From the NCBI GenBank assembly GCA_023362775.1, contig JALMGJ010000004.1:38383298-38447297 (forward strand): DNA of 64,000 nt. The letters are read 5' to 3'. The notes under the pieces are model-generated. The model searched no databases. It was given only the letters and a program-made list of their open reading frames with translations, and was not told the origin of the DNA. Below are positions 22,446 through 33,973 of this stretch, in pieces (the first letter of the stretch is position 1; the number at the start of each line of letters is the position of its first letter). The stretch comes from Charina bottae (taxonomy: Eukaryota; Chordata; Lepidosauria; Squamata; Charinaidae). The position numbers and the translations under genes were made by a program.

Positions 22446-24005
22446 TTACAATTTCAGTAGCAGCAAAGTTTTGTTAGAATGAATAGCCACAAATTTAAAT
22501 GAACTAAAAAGGAAAATTATTTGGACACTAGAAAGGGTGAAATATATTATTCCTTGTAGAAAGAATTTTTGTATATATTGCATACTTTTTGCTAGAACAC
22601 TGGTAACTAAAATTTGCAAATTACTATCATTCTGCCTATTATATTAAGTTCAAAATGTGAAAATACTGTAAGCCTCCCCCCTGCCCCAACCTTGTTAAAT
22701 ACACACTGAGCTTCATATTCTAGAGAACTCAGCTCTGTTCTCTACTTTTCTCAAGATTAGGCTATACTATTTTTCTTTTTTAGCTGCTTCCCATTGATGA
22801 AAATCGTATTGCTCCATCTAAAAAAATGTCAGATTTGGAAAACATTCAAAACTTTGTACTTGATCTTAGCCAGAAAGTGATTTGGTAAGGTTTTTTAAAT
22901 TAGGGTTTCATTTAACATCTTCCCACTAGATTTTCTTAATTATTAAGGGTTGCCTTTGTTAGATTGTGTGGCTGTCCTAACAACCCACCATCAACTGGTT
23001 TCACTGACATAGGAAATCTATGTCTGGAATTACCATCTCTCCTTCTGAGAAATCGCTGCATGCAGAAGAGTTCTGAAAAGATTCTAAAAATTGCCTTCTA
23101 TTTGCCTGGAAACTGATGTTTTTTGGAGAATTAAACTTATGCAAGATTTCCTACAGTTGATCAATTATCTTATGAATATAGTCATTTAGCAAGACTACAT
23201 GGAGAAAGAATATTTTGTACTACTTAAAATGGGGTCACATTCCTTCCAACTATAAAGTTACTCAATTTTCAGCTTTGTTAGTTAAAAAAAAGAAATCCCC
23301 CTTCCTTTTCTGCTTTTTTACTGATCAAGACATTTAACAATTAAGGAACATCTGGACTTGGACTGCTTCTTCATCTCGGTGGAATGAGGGAAGTCCTGTG
23401 AGCCCATCACAGCCTCAAAATCTATTTGACTGCAAGCTCCTCTCATTCCCAGAGATAAGATTTGTGATTGAAGACAGATTCATGTCTTCCTTGTCTGACC
23501 CTTACTTAGTTTACTATCATATCTGATGAAGGGGTTCTTTGAATGTTTGAAAGATTACTGAGGATTTGATAAACGATACTCCCGATTTTAAAATGGATTT
23601 TGGAACTATTTCTAGTAGGCCAATACTCAAGAATCTTCATTTTTAGTCAGAACAAATGGATAGTTTTCACTTGGAAAGCAGTCCTACCACTTCATGTCTT
23701 TTTGTGTGGTAGAAACCAGCCCCCATCTCAGCAACATTGATTTATATATTTTTAATCTTTATGACTCATATTTCTAAGAAATTTAGCACTATAAACAGAG
23801 GCCAATGATAACTAAATTACAAAAGATGTTTCCCTTCTACTGATTTTCAAAATGCACTTATTGCAAATTAGTGGATTACTAAATAACAAAATATTGTGGG
23901 CCTTTCTGTTTACAGCACCACAAGATGGATGCACATCATACAAATCATGGGTAGTACAATCTTAGACATATAGGCTCATAAGTCCTTGGAGTTCAATGTG
24001 GCATA
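22446..24005. other. Mostly non-coding; contains one exon-like segment
   Basis: AT-rich, with no named repeat. The only item of note is the possible exon at 22784-22884, listed separately. Confidence 0.4.
22784..22884 (+). other. Exon-like segment of unknown gene
   Basis: A 101-nt stretch bounded by a good acceptor (pyrimidine-rich ttttcttttttag) and a good donor (TTTG|GTAAGG). Exactly one frame is open, giving 33 codons that begin LLPIDENRIAPSKKMSDLEN and continue IQNFVLDLSQKVI, then two bases of a split codon. The other two frames have stops. The composition looks protein-like, with spaced hydrophobic residues. I cannot name a family. No partner exons were found on the plus strand nearby, so it could be chance in AT-rich DNA or a relic. 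Confidence 0.3.
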
Positions 24006-24329
24006 AAAAAAAGGTAAAGGTTCCCCCCGCACATTTGTGCAGTCGTGTCTGACTCCAGGGGCCGGTGCGCATCTCCGTTTGTTAGCTGAAGAGCCAGCGC
24101 TGTCCGAAGACGCTTCCACGGTCATGTGGCCGCATGACATGCGCGGAACGCTGTTACCTACTCACCGAAGTGGTACCTATTCATCTACTTGCATTTGCAT
24201 GCTTTCGAATTGCTAGGTTGGCAAGAGCTGGGGCTAGTGTGGGAGCTCACTCCATCACGCAGGGCTAGGGATTCGAACCTCCGAACTTGCGACCTTCCGA
24301 TCAACAAGCCTGGTGTCTTACCCACTGAG
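24006..24329 (-). mobile_element. Sauria-type SINE, minus, with target-site duplication
   Basis: Second copy of the family at 2029-2374, in the other orientation. It is flanked by a perfect 13-bp duplication, tcaatgtggcata (23993-24005 and 24330-24342). Its B box is intact (GATTCGAACC on the minus strand). Its 5' end starts at CTCAGTGGG, so about a dozen bases of the tRNA head, including part of the A box, are missing. Confidence 0.9.
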
Positions 24330-24342
24330 TCAATGTGGCATA

Positions 24343-25116
24343 CATCCAGATAAATCCAGATTTAGGATTGTAGTCCTAGTCACTGTACAACAGTACCATT
24401 AATCCCCCAATATATAACTAGAAACTGAATCCTGAACTGGCACATACTAATTATGCCAAGGAAACAATTGAATTAACTGTGATTTTCTTCTCAGACCTGA
24501 CAAGTTAATCCATTTTAGCCGAATACCTCCATCATTTTGACAACTTTCACAATAATAGAAATCAATGTAAATATAATCAAAGCTTATTTACACAACTGGA
24601 ATAACACAATAATCAGACAGATGCTCAAATGGAGGGTAAGGACAAATATAATTTAAAGATAAATAGAGGCCAATGATAACTAAATTACAAAAGATGGGCA
24701 TCTAATTATCTGGCTATTTAATCTTTATAAGACAAAAATGCAGTATTATCTTCAGTTCATTTGCTGTGCCCAAAATTTAAAACATTGTCTCAGAATTGGC
24801 AATAAGACATTTTTAGGATATGACAATACATATAAAATTAAACTTTTAAGAATGCTGAATTTCACAGAATAGAATATATAGACATATATGATTCAACTAC
24901 AGTATGTGAATCATATAGATGACTTAATTCATATTATAATGGGAAAGTGTGTGCATGTTTATAAACTTTATTAAATGTATAAATCCAAGTTCCTTCATTC
25001 TTTAGTTTTAGCTAAATCAACATTTCTCCACATCCTTCAATGGCCAAGAAAAAGAGATGGGGCCACTCTGCTCTCCTTCCTTTTTTCTTAGAAAAAAGCC
25101 ACACAGATTACAACAT
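24343..25116. other. Non-coding stretch, nothing recognised
   Basis: AT-rich. A 30-bp segment (gaggccaatgataactaaat and following, near 24666-24697) is nearly identical to 23799-23830, a short direct duplication about 0.9 kb apart. Confidence 0.4.
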
Positions 25117-25306
25117 GAGCCAATGTGATATAGTGGTAAAGATGTTAGATTAGGACTGAGAAGACTTGGGTTCAATTCCACCCTCAAACCACAAAAGCTC
25201 AATGGGTGGCTTGGGGTTACTTTCTCTCTCACAGGGCAGTGGGAAAGAATTGGAAGATTGCTGTATTTGCTGCCTTGAACTCCTGCAGGAAAAGTGCGAT
25301 AAGGCA
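25117..25306 (+). mobile_element. tRNA-derived SINE, second type
   Basis: Starts gagccaatgtgatatagtgg with an A-box-like tagtggtaaag and a B box ggttcaattcc. It then has the characteristic ggcttggggttac, ctctcacaggg and tgccttgaactcctgcagga parts known from a common squamate SINE. The simple tail is eroded. Confidence 0.75.
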
Positions 25307-27486
25307 TAATGCGAGCCTTTTCACTGTATAATTAAAAAACAATAATTCAAAAAACACAATGGTACTTGTTGTTGCCACTGGCAAAATAATGTTAAATAAA
25401 TGAGCAAAAGGGTTTTTTAAAAAAGACCTTAAGGTATGGCAAAATAAATCTATATAGACCCTGAAATAAGACATAGGAGAGAGAAGCCTGCCTTGCCAAT
25501 TTATCTGAAAGCTGGAAGGAAAGGGAATCCTGAGGACCTTCTGAGAACCACCACTAGCCAGTAAAAGATTACAGCCATCTTAATGAACCAAGCTAGTAGT
25601 AACTGCTTGGCTTATCCATCACCGCCTAGTAATTATGTGCTGCAGAACAGGAAAACACAAAAAGCTGGGAAGCAATCAAAGACCTGACTTAAACTTCAGA
25701 AGCTGAAATGGGATAGTTCTGTAAGAGTCGCCACCTCCATTTTCATGTAGGGAGCTTGCTTATTTGCCAATGTTCCATCATGAAAAGCACATCTAACACA
25801 AGAACTTAGCTGCAATATGAAAAAAATAGTAATTCAGACATACTGTACAGTTCAAGGAGCTATGTTACTTCAAAGAGTGAAACTTTGATCTGGCATAGAA
25901 GCAGCTTTTAAACCCTTTGGTTTGTATATGACAAAAATATTTGAAACTCAGAAAGCTGTATTTTTAGATTAAACTCACATAAAATAAGGAACTCCATAAA
26001 GATTGGGCACATTTGCAGTTCTACTTGTATGACAAAATCAAGATGGTACCCATTGAAAGGGATTATTCAATCCATTTCTTTTGCATCTGAAGTAAATTAA
26101 AACTATCAATCATCCAAGAAAAAAAACACACAATTTCTTACTCTTAAGATCTTAATCAGCACATTTTAGCAAAATCAAAAAGGAAAATAATATTTGGTTG
26201 TACTGAAATAAACATGGAATTCCTTAAAAGTACTGAGCACAATTAATCAGGAACCACACAAGTTACACTAAAATGAAGTTCAACGGTAAAAACAAAACAA
26301 AAATGAACCTGGTGGGTCACACAATTTATTCATAAACACCAGTAGAGTTTCTATTCAAAAATCAATTTTAAATGCACTTCGAAAAGAATTTTAGATGCTT
26401 CTGATTATCTCCTATGGCCAAGATTCAATAAAAACATAAAGACGTAGTAGCAACAGCATTAAAAACACGAGGCTCTTTTTTAAAGGCCGCAGTGAATGGT
26501 CTTCAGCTGAAGAGGTCACCATATTAAAGACAAGAACTAAGCAAGATCAAAAAGTATTCGTATCTTCAGTGATGAGATAATCCAGTTAGATTAAATGAAC
26601 TGAACTCATTATAAATAAAATGTTTATGCATGTCGAATTTAAGGTATACATTAACTGGTAGAGATTAAAAAGAAACTTGCCTTTGAACAAAAGTTTAACT
26701 TTTGCCAACAGATTCTTGAGTGTCTGCCGCCAGCTTCTGTTAAGACAGGATATTAGAATAATGGAATGACTTCCTTAGCTGTCATTAAAATATTTTAGTT
26801 CCGGACTATTGGCAATTGGACATGTTTATAGCTATGACACATAAAACTAAAGAGAGTGTAGAGACTTGGATTTAGTTATTTAACACTACTGAAGCCAAAG
26901 ACTGCAAAAGTGAGCACCATTTAACTACAGAAAGTTCTATTAGTATCAGTGCAAGTGATTCAAGATTATTTTGCTTTTGTGTGTTTAAAGACAACCTGAA
27001 GGAGAGTTAGTCGATTGTGGGACTCCAGACAGCTGTACGACAGGAAACCCTGTAAAAATGTAAAACTAACTTTGCTAAATCATTCAAAAGTTCATCCAAT
27101 CCAGCATCTTATCTACTAAATAGCCAATCAAATGTCTCCAGAAAACCCACCGTGGGGTGGGGAGTTTCTTGAAGATTATAGCATCCCCAGTACATGGTAT
27201 TCAAGGGTATTCCATCTCTGAACAAAGGGATTTTCTTTACCCAATATGTTAATAGCTGCCTCACAAAGATTTTTAATAGACTTGAGAAAGTATCTTCCCA
27301 ATTGTCTTGCTGTATCCACTGTGTACAGCTCAATACAAACATGACTTAAAAAATGAAAAACCTACCATAGTGATAATCCTTTCAATATCCAATTCAGCCA
27401 TAATGGCTGTCAAAGTTCCAGCAATCGCATGGAATTAAACTTCAAATACTAGAAACCAAGCAACTAGTCAAACACTGAAAAAAATA
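25307..27486. other. Non-coding stretch, repeat-poor
   Basis: About 2.2 kb with no recognised repeat. A 36-codon minus-strand frame (26513 to about 26403; MVTSSAEDHSLRPLKKSLVF and a hydrophobic end) was noted but has no support beyond being open. Confidence 0.4.
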
Positions 27487-27489
27487 TAA

Positions 27490-27917
27490 ACCTGTTTATG
27501 CTCCAAACGAAAATAAATCTGCAATTTTCAATGGGCTTATGGGAAAGTTAATGGAGCTGTCATATGAAAATTGGTGCCTAATGGGAGGTTGGAATGGAAT
27601 AGTCTGCCCACAACAAGATAGAAAACCAGCAAAAGGGATTAAAATGGTGCAAGGCAAACTACCAAACATTTTTTTTGAAATGATGGATAATCTCGAATTG
27701 ATAGATATATGGAGACATAAAAATGGTGATTTTAAAGAATATACTTATTTTTCAGAAAGACATAGATTTTTCTCCAGAACAGACATGTTTTGGATTTCCA
27801 AAAGTTTGGCCACTTGTTAACAAAGTTGAAATATTGCCAAAGACTTTCTCTGACCATAATCCAGTGACTTTAATATACAAGAAGAAAGCTAGAAATTATA
27901 GATGGGAGACTAAATGA
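27490..27917 (+). pseudogene. L1 endonuclease remnant
   Basis: Covers the second half of the L1 apurinic endonuclease. YENWCLMGGWNGIVCPQQDR is the MGDFN motif with Asp lost to Gly-Trp, followed by YTYFSERHRFFSRTDMFWIS and, after a frameshift near 27790, KVEILPKTFSDHNPVTLIY. The final SDH motif is intact, but the changed catalytic block and the frameshift make it inactive. Confidence 0.85.
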
Positions 27918-28731
27918 AATATTACTACAATGTGAATTAATAGTGGAAGAATATAAAAGGAACCTTAAACATTTTTTTAGAATACTCTCAATAAGGGTAC
28001 TGATATAAAAATAGTATGGGATGCCAGTAAAGCATTCATGAGGGCAATTTTTACAGAACAATAAATTCAACAAAAAAACCCAAGAAAATGTGCAAAAGAT
28101 TCTAAGGGATGTAAAGATAAAAGAGGATGTAGCTAATGAGATCTTCAGGTACAAAAATATCTCAAAGAAAATTAAACTCCTACAGCGTCAACTTTCTATG
28201 TTAATGGTGAGAAAGATGGAAATAAAATTGAACTTTGTTAAATTTTGAGTCAGCAAATAAGCCAGGGAAATGGCTTATTTATAGACTGTGAAAGGAGAGG
28301 GAAAAGAAAATATTAAAATTACGAACAAGAAAACTATGGTGAACAATAATGTAAATATTCAATAAAACAGTACTGTACAATGCTATATAGGAGAAAAGAA
28401 ATTTCATCAGCAAGGGCAGATGAATACTTAAAGAAACAAAACCTCCCAAAGTTAACAGATCCCCAAAGACAAACAATGAATGGGCCAACAACAGTAAGGA
28501 AATTTGTGATGTTGTAAAGAAGATAAATAAAGGTACAGCCCCTGGTCCAGATGGATTATTGGCTTCTTACTATAAATATTTTGAAGATGAGCTTTTACTA
28601 CTTTTCCAAAAAAATGAATTCCATTTTAGATAATGGAAAGATACTGGATAGTGGGACAGAGGCACACATAGCACTGATTCCTAAAGGGCAGGATTTGACT
28701 TTGCCAAAAAATTACAGGCCAATATCATTAC

Positions 28732-28968
28732 TGTGATGGAATGTGAGGATGACCTTGGAAGATGGGGGGAAGAGATGCCGCCTAGGGAATGATAAGAGAG
28801 AAAGAAGCCCACAACAGAGTAATGGCCATAGAAAGAAACTTAGGAAGGACCCACCCTAATTACTCAGGTGGTAAATAGGGAGGGCGGCTTGCTGTTAATG
28901 TAGCTTTACAATAAAGTAGAATTAGCTCATCTCATGTTTCCTGTCTGGTTTATCTGGGAGGGCTGACA
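28732..28968 (+). mobile_element. Solo LTR inside the L1, 5-bp target-site duplication
   Basis: A 237-bp segment starting TGTGATGG and ending GGGCTGACA, flanked by attac on both sides (28727-28731 and 28969-28973). Removing it and one attac rejoins the L1 sequence at ISLL|NDCKIF, which confirms the boundaries. A polyadenylation signal, ACAATAAAG, lies at about 28908. It is a different family from the LTRs at 7595-7976 and 47969-48393. Confidence 0.9.
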
Positions 28969-28999
28969 ATTACTGAATGATTGTAAGATATTCACAACA

Positions 29000-30044
29000 A
29001 GGAGGTGGAGCCAACCCAGCAGCCCAGCAACACACATCTTTTTATGCTCCTGCCCTTTAAAAATTTTTATTATTTTTAAATAGTTTATTTTAGCTATCTT
29101 TGTTTCTTTTTTTATAGTTTTAGTTTTAATAAGCCTTTTAGGATATTGTAGTTTTTAAATCCGATTTTTATATTACACCATTTTAAGTACATTCACATTT
29201 TTCCACGGTGAGATGAGCGTGGAGTAAAAGGTGCTTGTAAAAGTCTGTGGAGAGTGGATTTGAAAAAGTTTGCAGTGTGGATTTAACATCATGGGAAAAC
29301 GAAAGAATCGACATAGAAATAGTCCGAACTCACTTTCTTCTTCAAAGTCTGCCAAACAACCAAAAATAGAAGATCTGCTAAAACGAAAGGAAACTGTAAG
29401 TAAAACAAAGCCATCTCCCACTCCTCCCACAGCAGCCCTTGAATCATTTGAATGGGATTTTCAAACTGAGCTTGAAAAGCAACAGTTGCTAGACCTTTCA
29501 CTATCTATTAGGGAAGAGCTAAATGAAAATTTGATCTCTATCCCGGACTCTCATTATGGGTCTCCAGCACAATTAGCAAGCTCACCTAATAATTTCAAGG
29601 GAAATAAAAATAAGTTTAAAAACAGGATACAAAATCAGAATTTGGAGAGACTCCCTTGGGAAAATACAACAGAATTCATGGCAAAGCAATGCCTTCTTAC
29701 AGCTCAAACCGTTATCTCATTGTTTGAGCAGTTGTCTGATATAAAATACAACCTAGACTTGTTGAAAAAAGACTTTGAGGCTTTCGTTTCTAAACACGAT
29801 GCCGGACTTACTGCCTTTACCAAATCAAAGGCAGAAGCTATGATAAAGCAAGACTTCCCTGATATGTGCCCAGCTAAAGGACAAGTCGTTAAAGGAAAAC
29901 AAACTGATAAAAGCAAGCAACCTCCTAACGACAGAACTAATAAACCCCAACTCTCTGACAAGGCAAAAGGAGGCAATATACAAACTAACTCCTCCTTGGG
30001 TTTAATTGAGGAACATTCCTGCAAGCAAAAACGCATACTTCAAA
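29000..30044 (+). mobile_element. 1045-bp insertion carrying an L1-like 5' UTR and ORF1
   Basis: Lies within the polymerase of the 27487-32436 L1, between copies of cacaaca (28993-28999 and 30045-30051). It starts aggaggtggagccaaccca and has about 290 bp of U/A-rich leader. An intact ATG frame follows from 29291 to its end. It ends ...cgcatacttcaaa without a poly(A) tail. L1-like insertions normally retain the 3' end, so a 5'-only piece is odd. It may be a short non-autonomous element, or the product of template switching or recombination. Confidence 0.6.
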
Positions 30045-30148
30045 CACAACAGGTGTTTTCAGCTGAAAGGCTGAAAAATGTTTTACAAGATTTTATACAT
30101 GAAGACCAATGTGGTTTTTTAGCTGAGACAATTAAGAGGCAATATTAG
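29291..30148 (+). CDS. ORF1-like protein, fused by chance to L1 polymerase frame
   Basis: The frame opens at ATG 29291 (MGKRKNRHRNSPNSLSSSKS) with a basic, Ser-rich amino end. A middle section with a probable coiled coil (residues about 145-180, LFEQLSDIKYNLDLLKKDFE) follows, then a Lys/Gln/Asn-rich tail. This layout resembles ORF1 proteins of L1-type elements, which bind RNA. No RNA-recognition fold or CCHC knuckle is visible. About 251 residues belong to the insertion. The last 35 (from QQVFSAERLKNVLQDFIHED) belong to the surrounding L1 polymerase and are in frame only by chance. Open length suggests limited age. Expression is unknown. Confidence 0.5.
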   Translation: MGKRKNRHRNSPNSLSSSKSAKQPKIEDLLKRKETVSKTKPSPTPPTAALESFEWDFQTELEKQQLLDLSLSIREELNENLISIPDSHYGSPAQLASSPNNFKGNKNKFKNRIQNQNLERLPWENTTEFMAKQCLLTAQTVISLFEQLSDIKYNLDLLKKDFEAFVSKHDAGLTAFTKSKAEAMIKQDFPDMCPAKGQVVKGKQTDKSKQPPNDRTNKPQLSDKAKGGNIQTNSSLGLIEEHSCKQKRILQTQQVFSAERLKNVLQDFIHEDQCGFLAETIKRQY

Positions 30149-31697
30149 AAATGTTCTTAATGTATTAGAGTACTTGGAGCAACACAATGAAAAATAAGCT
30201 ACCTTAATATTTCTTGACAAAGAGAAAGCTCTTGACAATTTAAACTGGACTTCTCTGTTTAAAAATTTGGAAGATATGGATTTTGGAGAGAACTTCATTA
30301 CATGGGTGAAATCAATATATACTTCACAAAAGGTACAAATAATTGTGAATGGGGAATTGACCAAGCCCTCTAAAATTACAGAAAGGAATGAGGCCAGGAT
30401 GCCTGTTTTCTCCATTGTTACTCATTCTGGCTCTTGAAGTTTTGAATAGAGACATAAGACAAGATGAGAGAATTGCTGGAGTAAAAGTTAAAAAAGAAGT
30501 TTATAAACTAAGGGCATTAACCAATGATTTGGTTTTAATTTTGGAGAACCCTTTAGGAGGGATAGATGTATTAATGGAAAAACTAAGAGAATTTGGTGCA
30601 TTGGCTGGATTTAAAATTAATAAGGAAAAAACAAAGATGCTGACAAAGAATATGAAGATGGAAGATCAAAAAGAAAACTGTGAAAAATGGTTTTTAGATT
30701 GGAAAAAAAGGTAAGTATTTGGGCATCATTATAACTAACATGAATTGTATGTTGTTTCAAAATAGCTATGTTGAAGTATGGAATGAAATTAAGAAGGATT
30801 TATTAAGATGGGGAAAATTACAATTGTCATTGTTGAGAAGAATTTCTGTGGTAAAAATGAATGTCTTACCTAGAATGTTGTTTTTATTGCAGACAATACC
30901 TGTTTAGAGAACTGATGCACCATTTAAACAGTGACAAAAAGACACCCAGATTTATATGGCAGGGGGAAAAACCAAGGGTTAAATATAAGATTCTCCAAGA
31001 TGCAAAGGAAAGAGGAGGACTGGGATTACCTGATTTTAAATTGGATTTTCTTGCCTCTGTTTGGTTTGGATGAAGGAACGTCTGCTGTTAAGAAATAAGA
31101 GACTTTTAGATTTAGAAGATCATGGTCTGAGGTTTGGATGGCATAGTTACTTATGGTATGATACAGTAAGTTAAAGTAAATGTAGATTTTAAAATGCCCT
31201 ACTATAAATATGGGATACAAACCCAGCTATGACAAAAAATACCTTTGTTGGCCTCAGCTCAAGAAGCGTTTTATAGAAAAGAAACAGCGGGGAAAGACAA
31301 ATGGTTAACATATAAAGACTTGTTAGTACAGGAAAATGGGGAGCTTAAGATGAAATCAAGAGAACAATTGGCTGCAGAGGGATTGAGTTTTCAACAGTTC
31401 TCATATGCACAATTAAGGGAAAGATTTAATATAGATAAAAAAGTACCAGGAGTAGAATGTGATAAAACAGAATTTGAAAATGAATTATGTACAAATGATG
31501 AACATGTGATTGCTAAAATGTATAAACTTTTGTTGAGATTTGAAACGGAGGAAGAGCAAGTTAAAGAATGTATGGTAAAATGGGCCAAGAATTTTGATTA
31601 TAATATTCAAATGGATCAATGGGAGAGCATGTGGTTAAAAGGTCTGAAATTTACATTGTATTACAATTTAAAAGAAAACTTTTTAAAAATGATGTAG
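30052..31697 (+). pseudogene. L1 polymerase and C-terminal remnant
   Basis: Continuation of the L1 after the insertion. AERLKNVLQDFIHEDQCGF and NIRNVLNVLEYLEQHNEK are followed by a stop, then LTNDLVLILENPLGG where FADD is expected. Later pieces give TPRFIWQGEKPRVKYKILQD and a good C-terminal frame (31245-31697) with KECMVKWAKNFDYNIQMDQW. At least six frame changes are needed to read it through. Not functional. Confidence 0.85.
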
Positions 31698-32825
31698 CGT
31701 TGGTATATGACACCAGAGAAATTGTCTAAGATGTAAAAAGGTACTTCTAATCACTGTTGGAAATGTGAAAAACATGAAGGGACATTTTATCATGCATGGT
31801 GGACTTGTGAAAAAGCAAAAAGATACTGGACACAAATACATATAATGATGCAGAGTGTTTTAAAAATTAACATTCAGATGAAACCGTAACTTTTCTTATT
31901 AGGACTTATGGACAGTCAACTAGAAAAGGCTCATGGACGATGGGTTTTATATATGGTAACTGCAGTGAGGCTATTATATGCACAAAGATGGAAGACTACA
32001 GAAACACCAATAATGGAGGAACGGATTGTGAAGATGGCTGAGTTTGCAGAAATGGCTAATTGACTTGTTTGATCAAGGAGGGAACTACAACTACTTTTAT
32101 AGAAGACTGGACCCCTTTATTGACTTTTTGCTGAAAATGGATAAAAATGAAGAGCTGATTTGGGAATTTAGAGATTAAAAACGTTTGTTTATGGGAAGAA
32201 GGGAACTATGAATGTAATATGGGAGGGTGGAGATGGTAATTGCTATATTTATAACTGCTGCAAAAAATATCAGAAGTAGTTTATTTAAATATTTTTCTTG
32301 GGTTTTTTTGCTATTCTTCACTTTTTCTTTTACCCTATTATAATCTCTTTCTTTTTCTATTTCTTCTTCTATGTTTCTGTAGTTTTTTAAATCTTTGTAA
32401 AATCTTCTTTTAATAAAAATTATTCATTAAAAAAATGCCTGTTAATGAATTCCATGCTATTGAAACAAAGGAGAACTATGAAATATTTGATTTGCCCATA
32501 CTTAGGTAAAGGGGAAATGTTATCATGCTATATCAATTTCAATGCCATTACCAAAGGATAAATCCAATACTCCATCTTCACATGATACCTTTTTTTATTA
32601 CAATATCAAAAAAAGGGGGTGGGGTGGGGTGGGGGAGGTATGCAAGTTTCCAGGATCAACAAGGTCCTTTTTTTAATATTTTCAGGAATGTGCCATCAAT
32701 ACTATATTTAAAACCATACGAAGGTTAAAAGAAACACACACAAAAAATGCATTTTCTTCATATAACATTCTGTGTGTCTTACTATCAATCACACCACCTT
32801 CTGTAAACCCTGATTTTTTTTCTGT

Positions 32826-32851
32826 AGTATGTATGTATGTATGTATGTATG
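32826..32851. repeat. (GTAT)n microsatellite
   Basis: About six units of gtat. Confidence 0.8.
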
Positions 32852-32869
32852 TGCTGGAAGCCCCACCCA

Positions 32870-33778
32870 CCATAATTAGCTATGTTTATTAAACTTCTGT
32901 ATTAGTGTCAATCGGCTACAGATACATATTACTTTAAGAATTAAATACATAACTGTTTAATTCAAACAAGCAGAAGGGCAAGAAGAGAAAGCATTATGTG
33001 GATGGCACATTTGGTTGTAGATTCAACCAAATAACATTCAACCATTACAATTCAATGATTCTCTAAGTAATCAACTTTCAATGAAACATCTCAGTTGAAA
33101 TTACATGTCAAAATACGCTAGTTTTCTTTACTACAATCTTACCGTAGTAGTTTAAGAAGAACTATTACAAAATGCTTTAATTAGTGTACTCTTCACAAAG
33201 AGTCAATTGCTTAGAAGCAATGTAATAGTTGAAGTAGAGTGTGGGAAGAGTACTTCTAGAAACTAGGAATTTCAGAAATATACTACTTGGTAAGCAAAAT
33301 AGCTACAGAACTCACAGCCACAACTGTTATGTCTACTATTATTTCACTTAGTTAGCTGCAGGTTCAGTGCATTAAACTGTGCCCAGTCTCTCAATGAAGA
33401 ATTCTGCCATCAGGAGCCATCTGATAACACTGTTTTAACTTGAGAACACCCCTCCTTTATCTGGATTAACTCTGTAAACATACATAGAAGAGTTAAGAAT
33501 CCAGGAAATAAAACTAGTGCTTACGATGGCCACCTAAGTGAAATTTTCAACCTGAGGGGATTCAAAACAACTTAATTTTTAAAAAGACTAATAGGCAAAA
33601 ATGGGGAAAGAGAAAAGCAAGGAGAAAAAGAGAATATAACCAACAGAGCAAATACTCAGAAAGAGACCATTCACTGACAGTTGTGTCTGGTGCAGAGTGC
33701 TCTGCTCTATAAAAGTGATTGAGGACCTAAGGCTTTTAAGTTACAAGAGGCCCCAGCAGGCCTAGTCCATCTTCAACG
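32870..33778 (-). other. NCK2: Probable NCK2 3' untranslated region
   Basis: Sequence following the NCK2 stop on the minus strand, without named repeats, up to the candidate AATAAA. The extent is inferred from that signal only. The low repeat content, against the dense repeats immediately below 32436, fits transcribed and constrained sequence. Confidence 0.45.
32885..32890 (-). promoter_or_regulatory. Possible NCK2 polyadenylation signal
   Basis: AATAAA on the minus strand (plus strand tttatt), about 890 nt beyond the NCK2 stop. It is the first canonical hexamer I found downstream. If used, cleavage would fall near 32855-32875, just before the repeat-dense zone begins. Confidence 0.4.
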
Positions 33779-33973
33779 TCACTGAAGTGCTTTGACAAGA
33801 TATAACTTTTCCCCGTGCTCGCTGGTGAAGATAGGAGCCTTTTTGTAGTGTTCCACCAACTCATCCATAGTATTAAATCGACGCTGCCCAATGCAATAGA
33901 CATTGTCCACCAGCTGCACCTTGAAATGTTTGTTCTTCCCTGAAGCCTTTAGAGATACTGAAAAGTCACTGGG
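33779..33973 (-). CDS. NCK2: NCK2 last coding exon (end of SH2 domain)
   Basis: 195 nt, 64 codons plus TGA (33781-33779). It encodes [20 protein letters not shown] through to the conserved end [11 protein letters not shown]. This completes the SH2 domain (strands C-D onward, including [20 protein letters not shown] and the [14 protein letters not shown] helix region). It is preceded by a strong acceptor, tttctctctgcag|CCC, and joins the previous exon in phase 0. It has no internal stop. Near identity to mammalian NCK2, and not NCK1 ([12 protein letters not shown] rather than KETVYCIGQRKF), fixes the paralogue. Its reading frame is not visible as a long ORF because the exon is short. Confidence 0.97.
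   Translation of the reverse strand, partial: PSDFSVSLKASGKNKHFKVQLVDNVYCIGQRRFNTMDELVEHYKKAPIFTSEHGEKLYLVKALQ

Larger units (their letters stand above)
27487..32436 (+). mobile_element. L1 LINE, 5'-truncated, decayed, with two nested insertions
   Basis: A plus-strand L1 starting inside the endonuclease (PVYAPNENKSAIF) and ending in an A/T-rich 3' UTR with aataaaaattattcattaaa at about 32412-32436. In order it has endonuclease FSDHNPVTLIY (about 27860), polymerase start LPKNYRPISLL (about 28700), polymerase remainder (30052-31080) and the zinc knuckle HCWKCEKHEGTFYHAWWTC (about 31755-31810). Numerous stops and frameshifts are present. The catalytic (F/Y)ADD block reads LTNDLVL, so the copy is inactive. 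It is interrupted by a solo LTR at 28732-28968 and a 1045-bp ORF1-bearing insertion at 29000-30044. No target-site duplication was found for the L1 itself. Confidence 0.9.

Noticed and set aside
26400..26520. 36-codon minus-strand frame with a hydrophobic end
   Set aside because: Only an open frame in AT-rich DNA. No promoter, splice or family support.
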